From positions 4,258,094 to 4,322,093 of the forward strand of contig CM069595.1 of assembly GCA_035771175.1 (NCBI GenBank): 64,000 nt of DNA, in the 5' to 3' direction. The position numbers were made by a program, and so were the translations under genes. Numbering within the stretch: the stretch's first letter is position 1; the number at the start of each line of letters is the position of its first letter. Below are positions 21,501 through 32,170 of the stretch, in pieces. The notes beneath the pieces are model-generated. The model ran no database searches, had not been told where the DNA came from, and saw only the letters and a program-made list of their open reading frames with translations. The stretch comes from Paratinospora sagittata. Its lineage: Eukaryota > Streptophyta > Magnoliopsida > Ranunculales > Menispermaceae.

Positions 21501-23097
21501 AAGTATTGGTGGACTTCTCTAGTAATAAAAACTAAAATGAATCCTTTTCATGAATAGTGTCCATGCTCATCATAACAATACACATGCGTGATTCCTGAGT
21601 ACTCCATGTCTCTATGAGTTGATGAAGTTTACCCTGTTGGTTACGTAATGAGATCATTAACCTTCTGCTAATGGTGCATAAGTTCCAAAATATTAGTATA
21701 GAGACTATGGTTTCTGGAGGAAAGAATGCTCTCATCAACTTTTCTGCTGACAGAAGATTGTGCATTTCTGTACATGCTTTTTAGTATTGGTCTATTCAAA
21801 ACATAAGTGATTCAAGGTAACCATATTTTAGCATATGCTCATCCATGTGAACATTCAGCTGTGGAGTCCCTTGCCCCTTTAGATGATCTTTTCCAATTCT
21901 TATTGCATGCAGCTGTGGAGATGGATCGCTAGGTGAGCCACCAGCGCGAGGAGATGATTATCAATGTGGAAACATGAGGTTGCTTCTGAGGCAACAACAG
22001 AGAGTGAGTAATTGTGGCTGTTTTTAAAGTTCAATTAATATGGTTGTTATGGTTTGCAGACATGATGAGATTCACTAATAATCAATATCGCAGATCCTCT
22101 TGGCAAAGTCTGATGTTGCTGGATGGGGAGCCTTTATAAAGGTGGGAGACTTATATTTATGTGTCTATGTTTCTCAATATGTTCTATTTAGTTCTCTCAT
22201 CACTGGGATTAATTAATGTGATCTCAGAACCCCGTCAACAAAAATGATTACCTTGGAGAATACACCGGCGAATTGATTTCACACCGAGAAGCAGACAAAC
22301 GAGGAAAGATTTATGACCGTGCAAACTCATCATTCCTTTTTGATTTAAATGATCAGGCAAGTTATTGGCTTGTTTTATTACTTCCCATCCACCTTACTGG
22401 AATATCAATGATTAGCCTTCATGTTGCTCATGGTTGGGCTGGGACTTTGGAATTTATAGATCATCCCTACATGTGCATATCTCAACTTTTGTCTGTCGCA
22501 GTTCACATATCTAACTGGTAGCCAAATTAAATAGGGAAGAAATGATTTCAAATATTTGTTTCTTTTCCCTGGTCCAAATTTGAAATATTATTTTGAGTAA
22601 ACTATGATTTTTGTCCATCTCTTGCCATCAATGAGGCTTTGATCTTGGTCTTTCCCGCTTTCAGCATTAGAGAGTATATGTTTCATTCTTAGCATAACAA
22701 CTCTATTGTCATTGAATCAATGAAAGATTGATCTCACTTTATTGATGGATTATTATCTACAGTATGTTCTCGATGCGTATCGCAAAGGAGACAAGCTAAA
22801 ATTTGCGAACCATTCGTCAAACCCTAATTGTTATGCTAAGGTATGTCAGTTTCAGTGAATCCATGTTGGAATTTTTAGTTGTTTACTCAATGTTGGCTTG
22901 CACAGGTAATGCTGGTAGCAGGAGATCATCGGGTGGGCATTTTTGCCAAGGAACATATCGAAGCTAGCGAGGAGCTGTTCTATGATTATCGTTACGGCCC
23001 TGATCAAGCACCGGTATGGGCCCGGAAGCCTGAGGGTTCTAAAAGAGATGATTCTTTGGTATCCCATGGCAGAGCACAGAAACATCAATCTCATTGA
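12509..23097 (+). CDS. SWN: SWINGER-type Polycomb histone H3K27 methyltransferase (E(z) homolog)
   Basis: Catalytic subunit of plant PRC2, trimethylating H3K27 in the nucleus. Seventeen coding exons join in phase: 12509-12547, 13872-13964, 14048-14325, 15348-15509, 17065-17149, 17289-17444, 17606-17653, 17755-17826, 18465-19138, 19689-19839, 20509-20726, 20946-21077, 21913-22003, 22094-22141, 22228-22356, 22763-22840, 22906-23097. The sum is 2646 nt, or 881 residues, close to the family size. Landmarks: an [20 protein letters not shown] block, a [18 protein letters not shown] cysteine motif, an acidic variable region in exon 9, the [23 protein letters not shown]-like segment, the Cys-rich CXC region (about 605-715), and a SET domain with [19 protein letters not shown] (about 808) and ELFYDYRYG. 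The end [11 protein letters not shown] favours SWN/EZA1 over CLF. All catalytic motifs appear intact. Confidence 0.95.
13073..13215 (+). ncRNA. miRNA-precursor-like foldback in SWN intron 1
   Basis: Left arm 13073-13130 and right arm 13158-13215 are inverted repeats around a 27-nt loop. The 21 bases nearest the loop (13110-13130) pair perfectly with 13158-13178. After a one-base bulge, nine more pairs (TGTACTCTC) follow, then CTCAG, TTAA and a terminal AGGGGACT/AGTCCCCT clamp, separated by small internal loops. A 143-nt hairpin with a perfect 21-bp duplex is the expected geometry of a plant MIRNA. A short foldback transposon is the alternative, but I see no flanking target duplication. I do not recognise a known mature miRNA. 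Confidence 0.4.
16395..16530 (-). mobile_element. RTE-type LINE ORF2 C-terminal remnant in SWN intron 4
   Basis: On the minus strand the sequence reads a decayed form of the conserved RTE-clade tail ([13 protein letters not shown], compared with the usual RxxWRxxIHVADP). Its reverse complement continues into a stretch resembling GRPKKTW-type coding. A better-preserved relative lies at 24394-24480. It is a non-functional fossil inside the 1.55-kb intron 15510-17064. Confidence 0.5.
18463..18467 (+). other. Tandem (NAGNAG-type) acceptor of SWN exon 9
   Basis: The acceptor reads TAGCAG, so exon 9 can start at 18465 (after TAG, adding CAG for Gln) or at 18468 (after CAG). Both keep frame and differ by one residue at the start of the acidic variable region. 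Confidence 0.6.
22357..22762 (+). other. GC-AG intron within the SWN SET domain
   Basis: Exon 15 must end after FLFDLNDQ (22356) to join [12 protein letters not shown] (22763). The donor there is CAG|GCAAGT, GC instead of GT, with an otherwise ideal U1 match. The acceptor is ATCTACAG. GC-AG introns are a known minor class that relies on such a strong donor context. Confidence 0.85.
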
Positions 23098-23773
23098 TAA
23101 CATGCACCATTTGCAATCATATAAACATAGAAAGAATTAGTTGATAAATTAATTAATAAGCATATAGAGTGCAGCTGTTTCTTATTAATAATGTGGAATT
23201 AATGCTTATGCAATAATTTATATTTTCTACAGCTGTCAGCTGCCAGATCTTGAGAGTATAATACATAAACACAAATCATGTACTTGGCTACATTTACTGG
23301 TTTCTTATACATCAATGTAAACGTTAAACTCAATTGCTTATGGCGATCCAATATATCTTGAGTATTTTCCAGGTTTCTGAGTGGATCTCTATTTCTGTTC
23401 AATTGTACAGTTTTCTGTTGGTTCCGAGTGTTTTTAATATTTTTGGAAACATCTAATTTTCCATCTGTTCTGATACTGAAAGACTGCTTCGATTCAGTGT
23501 GACAAACTCTGTTCGTGATGATTGAAACAATGAAAATCGTAGCTTTTTTGTTAGGAAAAAGAGAATCATTTATGCATATACCTTTCCTTTTGTAGTTATC
23601 AGAGGGTTAACTGTAGAATGCCTAAATCCTCCATGTTTATCTCTTAAGATTTGGAAATAAGAAATACACCAATGGTTGGGAAAACAACCCCAGAAGTACA
23701 GTAATCTAATGGTTGGAAAAGAAGCCAAAAACAATAAATTCTATACAGATCAAATGAGCATATTAGTTTAAAT
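23098..23773. other. Convergent intergenic region between SWN and the TBL gene
   Basis: About 680 bp of AT-rich sequence holding the 3' UTRs of two genes that point towards each other. No coding potential was recognised. The transcripts could overlap at their 3' ends. Confidence 0.5.
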
Positions 23774-26331
23774 TCAAGTTGTGGAACTGTCCTTTTGTCT
23801 AGATTGTAAATAGAAATACAACAATTCATTCCAGGTATCTGGAACTCCAGGAAGACACCAATGGCTACAATCCTGTCCAGTTGAAGGGGGGCCTTTCCCT
23901 GGTTTTCTTCCATATATAGATGGGTGACCATCAACCCTAAATTCTGACAAACTAGTAACATTCAACAAAGTTACAGGGGTTTTCATTTGTTTGATGACTT
24001 CCTCTACAATTATATTCTTCTCGGGATAGCTTGCATTGGAGGTATCATTTAGGGGTTGAACACCTTCTTTACAATGTCCGCCAGAATTCCACTGACCTCC
24101 CCTATTCAATAAGTAGACATCATCAAGAAACTGTACACCAAATTTCAGTATTTCTGTAACCAACACAGGAGAAAATAGCTTACCTGAAATGGGATGGGGC
24201 AGAACCCCTGAAGAAAACTCGGGTCTTGCCCGGAGTTATGTGTTTGTCGACCCATGAAGCCCACGTAGCCAAAGCTCTTCTAAAAGCTGTTGAAACGTCC
24301 AGACGTGGATGAACTTGGTCACCTTCTTGGTAGTAATTCACCCTGTTTGGGAGCTAATAGATATAAATTCAACTCAACTAAGTCTTTTTTCAATTACATG
24401 GGATCGGCTACATGAATATACTTCCTCCACTTTGCTCTATCAAGAGCTAAGTCGACATTTAAGTGATGTCCTAGCCCTTTGTATAGTTCAATTAAATAGA
24501 CTTATGTCATGGTGATCTGACAAAGTTTTATGCTAGTTGTTAGCTAATAGAAAATAAGGCTTGATATAAAAAACATGGGGAAAAAAAAGAGTAGCATATT
24601 CTCATTACACCATACGGAGTTTTATCTTCATACCAAGGAAGATATTGCAGGGAACCACATGGAAACCAACCTCACAAACCAAACAAGATGCACATGTATG
24701 CCAATGGAGACATTAGTTTTGGTACTTGGATGCAAGAACATGAATGCTCAAATGTACAGATGCAATTAAGCTCTAGCTTTTAATTTTAACTGCAAAGCCC
24801 ATTCTACACCTTAATCATTGAAAGAGTAATGACAAATTGCATTTAGTTTGAAATTTTTGACACACCCTTTCACAAATCTGATACAAACTGCATTCTTTCA
24901 AGCTAAAACTTTTGGTATTTGATAACAATTATGACAACCACAATGACAATGAAGAATACAATGTGCTTCCAATATTTTTGTTTGGATAGTTTAATTCAAT
25001 ATTTCTCAAGAGATCTTTGAGCTTCAAATATGAATATAAAAGAGAAATCTAGTATGCCAAAAATGTCTTTAAGCAGTGTAGAACAGTATTAATTGCTACT
25101 CACCCAGCTTTGGTTTTGTAATGAGTCCACCAATGTGCAGTATTGAAAACAAGTATATCAGCTCCCTTCCATCTCGAAGAGCTTTTATCAATGGTATCAA
25201 TTCTCAGAGTCTGCACACGCTTCTGTTTTACTCTAGCCTTACTCTCGTGAACTAAGAAGTGGGTGACATAGTATTCAACTGTACACTTATAATCCTACAA
25301 AAGGGTAACCTCAAGAATCAAAAAATTTTGAAAAAAAAAACCCAACAATTGAAGACAAAATAATGACCCTTTATTTTTTCTTGCATATTTACCACAAATT
25401 TGAAACTGTAATTTCCTTTTTCTTTAGTGATTCTTCTCCCATGCGTCTCGTAAACTCGCTTTGGATCCTTGATGGCTCCAAACAATAAACACAGCATGGA
25501 TTCCCATTGGTTTCTATTAATAGAATCACCAACAAATACCAGCCTCTTCCCTTTGATTAATTCCAGCATTTTTACAGCATTGAACCTGAAATTAAACAAC
25601 CCCAAAACCTGAAATGTAATCTGCAATTTACATTCAATTAACCATTCTAAGATAAACATTTCTAAAATAAATAGGAAAATCAAAGAGCATAACCTTGGTA
25701 TGTCATGATCTGGTTGCCATCTCCACTTCATATAATCTTTATCCAATCTCCCATTAGCTTCACAATTAAAACCTTCATCTATAAATGGGCAAGACTTACT
25801 TGAATACAAAGGATAGCTCTCATCATAAACCCACCTCCCCTCTGAAACATAACGCTCACTTCTCCTTTTCTCCCCAACATTCCTCTCACCACCATCTGAA
25901 ACTTCAACTTTTTTAGAAGAATTCCCAGATTTCCCGTGATAGGTACTCTTCAAAACACCATTTTGATTCTGATTCTCGCTAACATTTCTCCTGACCCTAT
26001 CATCAACTAAAACCGACACCGACCCATTTCCTAAAGAAATCACAGGTTTTTTCAAATACCCATTTCCCAAAATCGAAATTTTTGCACTACCAGTCAAGTT
26101 TCTAGTATCAAAACCTGTTAAGGCATGGACTTTCATGGGTTTCAGGCCATGATTATTAAGAGAGGAAGAGGAGGTGTTGAAGAAGAGATGAGATTGTTTA
26201 GGAATCGAAGAAGGGGTAATCTGGAAAGCCCAGATGGAGAAGAAGGAGAAGAAGAGGATAGAAGAAGAGATGGTAAAGGAGAAAACAAGTAATCTAGTGG
26301 GCTTGAAGGAGAAACTCCTCTGTCTCTCCAT
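23774..26331 (-). CDS. Trichome birefringence-like (TBL) protein, probable polysaccharide O-acetyltransferase
   Basis: Golgi type II membrane protein of the PMR5/TBL family, members of which O-acetylate cell-wall polysaccharides. Five exons on the minus strand join in phase: 26331-25694, 25585-25393, 25294-25104, 24342-24184, 24101-23774. The product is 502 residues. A short basic N-terminus precedes one transmembrane helix (about 14-35), then a Ser/Asn-rich stem. The PMR5N domain (about 165-213) includes [20 protein letters not shown] and [11 protein letters not shown]. The catalytic GDS motif is [14 protein letters not shown] (about 230-243), and the DxxH motif is DCSHW (471-475) in [18 protein letters not shown]. 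Both signatures are intact. It is closest to the TBL2/TBL4-like group from memory, and the exact paralog and substrate are not determined. Confidence 0.92.
24394..24480 (-). mobile_element. RTE-type LINE ORF2 C-terminal remnant in a TBL intron
   Basis: The minus strand reads [20 protein letters not shown] followed by a stop, the conserved end of plant RTE-clade LINE ORF2. It sits in the 760-bp intron between TBL exons 3 and 4, in the same direction as the host gene. It is short and inactive. Confidence 0.6.
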
Positions 26332-27666
26332 TTCTTGTGATTTTTTTTACAATGTTGATAAGAATCTGAATGCATATAATAAGAAAGAAGAAGAGGAAAA
26401 AGAAAAGGGATTTGAATATTTGTGTTGATGGTAAGAACAAGAAAGATGAAATTTTTAAGAAAGAAAATGGCGAAGAAAGTGAGGAATCAGGAAGTTAGTA
26501 CAGGAACATTCATAGTGAAGAAGAGTTGGCTACTTCTGGCTGTGGCCAGCGAGGTGACCGGGTAGAGGTAGAGGGAGTGGGAGTGCGTGTGGGAGTGGGA
26601 ATCTTGGTGTGTCTTTTTAGTTTCCCAAAATGCCATTGTGACATTTTGGAAGTCCAAATGTATCTGTTTTTTCGAAATGACGGTTTTGCCCCAATAGCAC
26701 TTTCGAGTATTGTTTTATTTGTTTGAACATTTGATTGGAATTGGGAGGTAGACAAACTCTTAGTTGTTATTTTTTCATTTCATATCTAGAAGATTAGATT
26801 TATATATATTTAAGTTTAAGTTTAGAAAAATTATGAGAAATTTTAGTGGGAATGCGACAGAAATGCAAGTATTTTTATTTCGGTGGATGAACATTAAACT
26901 GTGTGTATTGAGTTACACGATATTAATTTAATAAAAAAATAATAATTGTATTTTGCTCATGTTTTCACCTAACTTACATTTAACGTAACTCATTTTATTT
27001 TATTTTATTACCATTGAAGTGCTATTTAATTAATGTAATCACGTGCTAAAAAAATTTATCATCATTAACTTTATATATTAAAGAAATTTGTTATTGTTAT
27101 ACATGATATTTGATTCAAAATAGTTAAAAAAAAAAACTGCATTATTATATATTAGTATTATCTTTTGTGACTTTTGAATTAAAAATAAATTCATTTGGTG
27201 GACAACATTCCCTTGTTCTTATTAAGAATTGAACAAAAAAATAATATATATATTTTAAAAATAATTTACGAATAACTAAAGGCTGTTTTGGTAATTTGCC
27301 AAGTACAAGGGCATAGAGACGAAGAATATGTACATAGACAACATTACATCCGTGTTAGGTTGGTGGGTCCCAGTTCTTGGAGACATGTTTCGTATATATG
27401 ATTCCCCACGTAGGCTCGACAAAGAAAATACAAAATAATACCAACATTTATTAAATCCAACCCTTTCAAAAAAACATATCTATTACTCTGATAAACTAAT
27501 TAAACATCTTGATAAAAGAGTATAAATAAATATACCAATATTGAAACTCGATTATCTCTCTCTTACAAGATGAAAGAACCTGCGGCAGGAAAATCATAAC
27601 AAACTAAAATTATTAAAAAAAAAAAACTAACTAAAAATGCAAACCCTAGACTTACAACTTCTTGAA
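26332..27666. other. Intergenic region upstream of the TBL gene
   Basis: Holds the 5' flank of the TBL gene and the 3' flank of SMP-30-like copy A. A purine-rich segment with repeated GGGAGTG-like words lies near 26570-26605. The rest (26760-27300) is strongly AT-rich. I see no gene, tRNA or transposon. Confidence 0.4.
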
Positions 27667-29188
27667 TTAAACATTTTGGAAGACGGCTTCGACAAGAACA
27701 TGTTTCTTGTTAGGTATCCCGAGGCCTATCAGGTGGCTGAGATACACCTTCCCATCCTTGACAGTTGCAGCGGTAGTAATTCTATGCAACGGCCCTGAGA
27801 ACTTCCCAACTACCTCCGCCGTCTCCCATCCATCCCTACTCTCCACCATTCTTCCCGACGGGTACCCGGCCACCGCGAGCTTTTTCAGCGACACCAGCTC
27901 CAACCCGTCTCCGAAAGCCAACGACCCTCCTCCAACTACCCTAACGAACTTAATTGCCTCCGTCTTCGTATCTATCTTGTATAGAGCTCCCGAGAATGTG
28001 TGAATAACTAACAAGAAACCGTTTGGATGGTAAACTATTCCGTTAAGTGCCACCAGGTTTTTGTACCATTCCTTGTGAGTGAACAGTGGGCTTCTGATAA
28101 CTGACAGTAACTCCCCGTTAACTCCCACCTTCCATATCTTGCTGCTTTTCGCGTCCGTCACGTATGCATTGCCGTCACCGTCAACTGCCACGTCATCTGC
28201 TAACGATTTCTCATCACCTGTTGTGCCATTTCGTACATTGTGAAATCAAATCAATTTTTATTATTAAGCAGCAACCAGTGTGTCCGGAATTAACGGATCA
28301 GATTGAGTTCATGTCTTATTGATTTGTGGAGATTATTTTAGTTATTTAATAACTATATATGCTCAGATAGAGTTCTCCGCCATATTAAAAAAAAAAAAAA
28401 AAAAAAAAGGAAAAATCTGATTGATTAGAGTAGATTATTTTAGTTAATTAATAACTATATATAGTCAATATATATGTATAAAAACTTACCTACTACAACA
28501 GCTATTGGAACTTGGAAGGAAGAAATTCAATGCATTGGATTCATTTGGTGACTCATATTAACATTTTCCAACCTAATTACCAAATTATCTGACTTATTCT
28601 ATTTGTGTTTTGTAGTCCAGAATCCCGATAACTTATCAAGCTCTCATAATCAACAATCAAGAAACAATGAAACCGCCAAGATGGCCATAAATCATTCCAT
28701 CAAACCACAAATCAATGGTCCAAAAAAAAAAGCTGAGATATCTGAATCTTACCTGGACGGCTGAGATAGGCGAGGAACAACCGGTTCCAAGTTGACAAAT
28801 CGTAGGCCGCGAGAGCACTGAATCTGTTCCCCAAAATGTCAGCGCTCGTGACGAGAAGGCGATTTCTCGGCCGGTCGACGACAATACCCAGAGAACCGTT
28901 TCCGGCAAGGTCAGCGTCTTTGATAACCGTGCGCTCCTCGAGGAAGTCGCCGGAATCGTGGCCTTCCGGCATCGGAATCTCACCGACACCACCTTCCATG
29001 TACGAGGAGAGGAACCGGCGGTTGGCGTCGTCCCATTTGACGCACTCTCTGAACCACCCGTTGCTCCGGTACTGGTAAACGTGGGTCGACGAGATTGATC
29101 GTTCTAGGGATACGAGAAACCCAAGAGGAATTGCAGAGATGAGAAAGAAGAGGAGGAGAAATTTGGGAGAGCAGAGAAAAGAGGCCAT
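27667..29188 (-). CDS. SMP-30/gluconolactonase-like membrane-anchored beta-propeller protein, copy A
   Basis: Two exons on the minus strand, 29188-28753 and 28217-27667, join in phase to 328 residues. The N-terminus is a signal anchor (FLLLFFLISAIPLGFLVSLE). The rest resembles the SMP-30/gluconolactonase/LRE-like superfamily, often annotated in plants as calcium-dependent phosphotriesterase or NHL-like proteins: GWFRECVKWDDANRRFLSS, GSLGIVVDRPRNRLLV, AVDGDGNAYVTDAKSSKIWK, LNGIVYHPNGFLLVIHT, FSGPLHRITTAATVKDGKVY. The family fold is a six-bladed propeller with a metal site; the substrate is unknown. First gene of a three-member same-strand array. A TTATAAAG box at 29411-29417 suits its promoter. 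Confidence 0.88.
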
Positions 29189-29470
29189 TAGAGGTCACTC
29201 AGATAGAGAGGTGAGAGTGTGGCTAGGACTTTTGTATGGGATGTTGTTGATTCCGTAGTCCCAGAAGTGAGGTTACAAAAAGGATACGTGACACGAGTGG
29301 AGATTTTGGCGGTTGAGATTATGGACATGGTTTGGTAACTTACAACTGGAGGTACGGAATCATTGGGTTGTGAAAAGAAGGGATTCCGAGGAGCCGCTGT
29401 CGTTGGTGCTTTATAAAGAATATTATTAATGGGAGCCATGCAAGCTTTTCGGACAATTAATTAGTACTGG
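29189..29470 (-). promoter_or_regulatory. Promoter region of SMP-30-like copy A
   Basis: Minus-strand 5' flank with a TATA-like TTATAAAG at 29411-29417. Parts of 29275-29450 (GGAGGTACGGA..., ATGGGAGCCATGCAA) recur diverged at 36815-36975, which marks them as the shared ancestral promoter of copies A and B. Confidence 0.5.
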
Positions 29471-29499
29471 GAATCTCTCTCCTCTTCTTCTTTTTCGTT

Positions 29500-30071
29500 T
29501 TTATTTCAAAGAAGATACAAGTTACGATCACCCCTCCCCTGAGAAATCCCTAAGCGCATCTCTTTCTCCGCCGCTTAGGGTTTAGCGGCGGAGGCTCTCT
29601 TTCTTGTTTTTTTTCTTTCTCTTGTCGTTTGTCCTTTTTTGCCACTAACCGTTACCGCTCGTAGCTCCCCACTGCTCACCGTCGCCTCTCGCTGTTTCAC
29701 CTCTGCTCGCGTCCGCCGCTTGCTGCTCACCTCTCTCTCTTCACCCCTCTCACCGGCTGTACTCGCACCCGCCGTTCGTTGCTCTCCTCTGCTCACCTCT
29801 CACTCTCTCCGCTCTGTTTTTGCCGGCAAGGCTCCATCTCCGTCGCCGAGGGCTTTGCCCCAGAGGCTTCGATGGATTAGGGTTGTTTGTTTTTAGTTGT
29901 TTGTTTTGTTTTCATGTTTTGTTGGGAGGGCGTCGCCCTATTATTGTCGGATGGATTGCAAGTCGGTACTTTGTTTATTGGTGTACCTGCATTGTTCTTC
30001 ATTTGTTCTCAATCTGTAGGCAGGCGGTCTCTTATGGAATGAAATATTATCTTTGACAAAAAAAAAAAAAA
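29500..30071 (+). mobile_element. Candidate non-autonomous retroposon with LINE-like 3' end
   Basis: This segment is far more C/T- and GC-rich than its surroundings (repeats of CTCACCTCTC, GCCGCCG). It ends in ATGAAATATTATCTTTGAC followed by about 13 A at 30058-30071, the usual look of a plant L1 3' end. No ORF2 domain is present between them. It may be an internally deleted LINE or a LINE-mobilised transcript. I could not find a convincing target duplication. The open frames inside are low-complexity. Confidence 0.45.
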
Positions 30072-30689
30072 TGTACGTAGATATAAGCAAAAAAAAATAA
30101 GCACAATCGACCCACATCCATTTGGCACACTTTTGCATAACTCTCCATGTATACCTAGCTAGGAGTATATAGCATTTTTTTTAGGACTAACACGAGGTCA
30201 GAGAGGTAACTGTGACTCCAGTGGCACAATGAAGGCAAATGCAAGGGCAAAAAGCACTGAATCAATTCTCTAAATGAAAAAATTAAATATCTAAAAAATA
30301 AGCTTTTACCTTATGATGCCTATTATTGATCTGCACTCAACCATGTATATATATTCGATTATCATTTATATAGAATCATGCATGCTACTAATGAGTGGAA
30401 ATAATATAATGGATATAATTAATTTAGTAGCAAGAGAGTATAAATTGGGAGTTAGATTATTTAGCATGACTCAAAATGAAGATAGGGTCGCTGCAGGATG
30501 AAAAAACCATAGATGCTAAACCATGAAACGTTGCTCTCCTTGATTTGTGACTCGAATATCTAAAACATATTTGACTGATCAAATTCGAAATTAATTTATT
30601 AAGATTTTATTCATAAAACAATCTGTTCCAAAACCATAAATAGTTATTTTCTAAACTTTTTTTTTTTTTGTGAGACTAAATTTTTTTAA
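30072..30689. other. Intergenic region between retroposon and SMP-30 pseudogene
   Basis: AT-rich sequence with no recognised gene or repeat. T/A runs occur near 30172 and 30658. Confidence 0.4.
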
Positions 30690-30893
30690 AGACGGCTTCC
30701 TGTTAGGGAACCCGAATCCTATCAGATGGTTCAGGTACACCTTCCCATCCTTGACAGTTGCAGCGGTAGTTAATCGATGCAACGGCCCTGAGAACTTCCC
30801 AACTACCTCCGCCGTCTCCCACCCATCTCTGCTCCCTCACCATTTTTGCCGACGGCATCCCTGCCGCAACCACAAGCTCCGTTGCCGACGCCA
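30690..30893 (-). pseudogene. SMP-30-like copy B, 3'-exon remnant
   Basis: Closely matches the C-terminal coding part of copy A on the minus strand (ACCTTCCCATCCTTGACAG, CGGCCCTGAGAACTTCCC and neighbours). It carries small deletions and a frame change around the equivalent of GRMVESRDGWE. Similarity ends near 30893, so exon 1, the intron and the start of exon 2 are gone. A matching promoter-like stretch survives at 36815-36975 beyond the copia insertion. The two parts were once one degenerate locus. Confidence 0.85.
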
Positions 30894-30968
30894 TTAATTA
30901 GAGCACTTTGGAAAAGAAGGAGAGAGGTGAGAGTACTGTCAAGTATGGTGGTTGCTGCTACTTGCTAC

Positions 30969-31129
30969 TGTTGGCGTGAGCCATTATTGTTGACAATTAG
31001 CCGTAATAGATTAGCGTTAGTTTAGGAAGTTTGAAAATAGCAAAGATTGTGTTTTGATTTTATTCCTTTAAAATGTATATAACCTATGGTTTCCTGAGAT
31101 TAATATATGAAAAAATGAATGTGTTGACA
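30969..31129 (+). repeat. 5' LTR of the copia element
   Basis: 161 bp, from TGTTGGCGTG to GTGTTGACA, with no visible difference from the 3' LTR. A TATATAA-like box lies at about 31075-31082. The primer-binding site follows with no gap. Confidence 0.96.
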
Positions 31130-32074
31130 TGGTATCAGAGAAAGGTTACGAACCATTCCGCGTGCCGTCTTTTCTCGCCGGCGTTGCTCTGTCCGTCAGC
31201 GAAGATGGAGCGTCGATCGGGATCGCAGAGCAGATCTGTCTCGCGCTCTTGAGTGATCGCTGAAACCCTCCTTTCTCTTCTCTTCTTCTCTTCTTCTCTT
31301 CTTCGTCTTCTTCCATAACCGATCTGCAAGATCACGCTCCCTCCAGACAACTATCTCTCCACTTAATCCAAGAAGATCACCGGAAAGCTCGTCGAAGGCC
31401 GAATCGCCGAGCTCAACGAGATTCCAGTGGTGGTCCATCAGCGGAATCCGATCAAGCGGCGAGAATTTGGTGTTCGAGGTTGGGGTTGTCACTGCGAAGT
31501 ATCCGGCAACTCATCTCGACGAGAGTTTGGCGTGTGAGGGCCGGCGATCGTCTTCGTCATAAAACGGTGATCGGTTTTAAGGAAGGGAAAGAGGAGTTCG
31601 GAGGAAGGGAAAGGGAAAGAGGACAGAAGCAGTGCAATCGCGATTCTCAAGGAGCCTTCATTTCTTTTGCTAGATGATATGTCGGCCATGAAGGGAGAGA
31701 GGTGAATATTGAATGAAATGCTTTAAAACTTGTCGGCCATGATGGTAAGAAATATTTGTTTTTTTTTGAAAATGAGATCTCATATATGATATATATGAAT
31801 CTGGGTGCCAACTATAAATTAAATAACCAATGCATCAATTTGTCTTCACGTGGGTATTCCTTGCATTTCTTTTTGGAAATGCAACTGAATATTATAAATT
31901 AGTACAGACAGATGTGACAGAGTTCCTAGTGCTGGAACAGTGGTTGAACAGCTTGGTGAAATAAGTTGTAGCTATCACCTAGCAAAATCCAAACGTCCCT
32001 GATGACCCGACCCGACACAATTTTTTTTAATTTATAATTGTTATTTTTTTTGTATTATTTTGGTGAGATTAAAA

Positions 32075-32129
<55 letters not shown>

Positions 32130-32170
32130 GAAAATCACAGATCCGAGTATTGTACCCTACCCTTCCTTTC
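31130..32170 (+). other. Copia leader: primer-binding site and untranslated region
   Basis: The primer-binding site is at 31130-31140. The next 550 bp are GC-richer, with CTTCTTCTCTT repeats near 31275-31310. AT-rich DNA follows, then a TA run (32078-32127) 43 bp before the gag start. At about 1 kb the leader is long for an element with 161-bp LTRs. The frames here show no recognisable domain. Confidence 0.7.
32078..32127 (+). repeat. (TA)n microsatellite, about 25 units
   Basis: Uninterrupted alternating A/T for 50 bases just upstream of the gag start in the copia leader. Length is likely to vary between copies and individuals. Confidence 0.95.

Noticed and set aside
26570..26605. GGGAGTG-rich stretch as a miRNA or G-quadruplex site
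   Set aside because: It has no inverted partner nearby and lacks four clear G-runs of three or more with short loops.
28836..29078. Plus-strand frame opposite SMP-30-like copy A exon 1
   Set aside because: Antisense shadow of a clearly conserved exon; similar shadows occur opposite the GRAS, copia and PPR genes.
32078..32127. TA run as a replication or regulatory site
   Set aside because: A plain microsatellite inside a retrotransposon leader; nothing ties it to a function.
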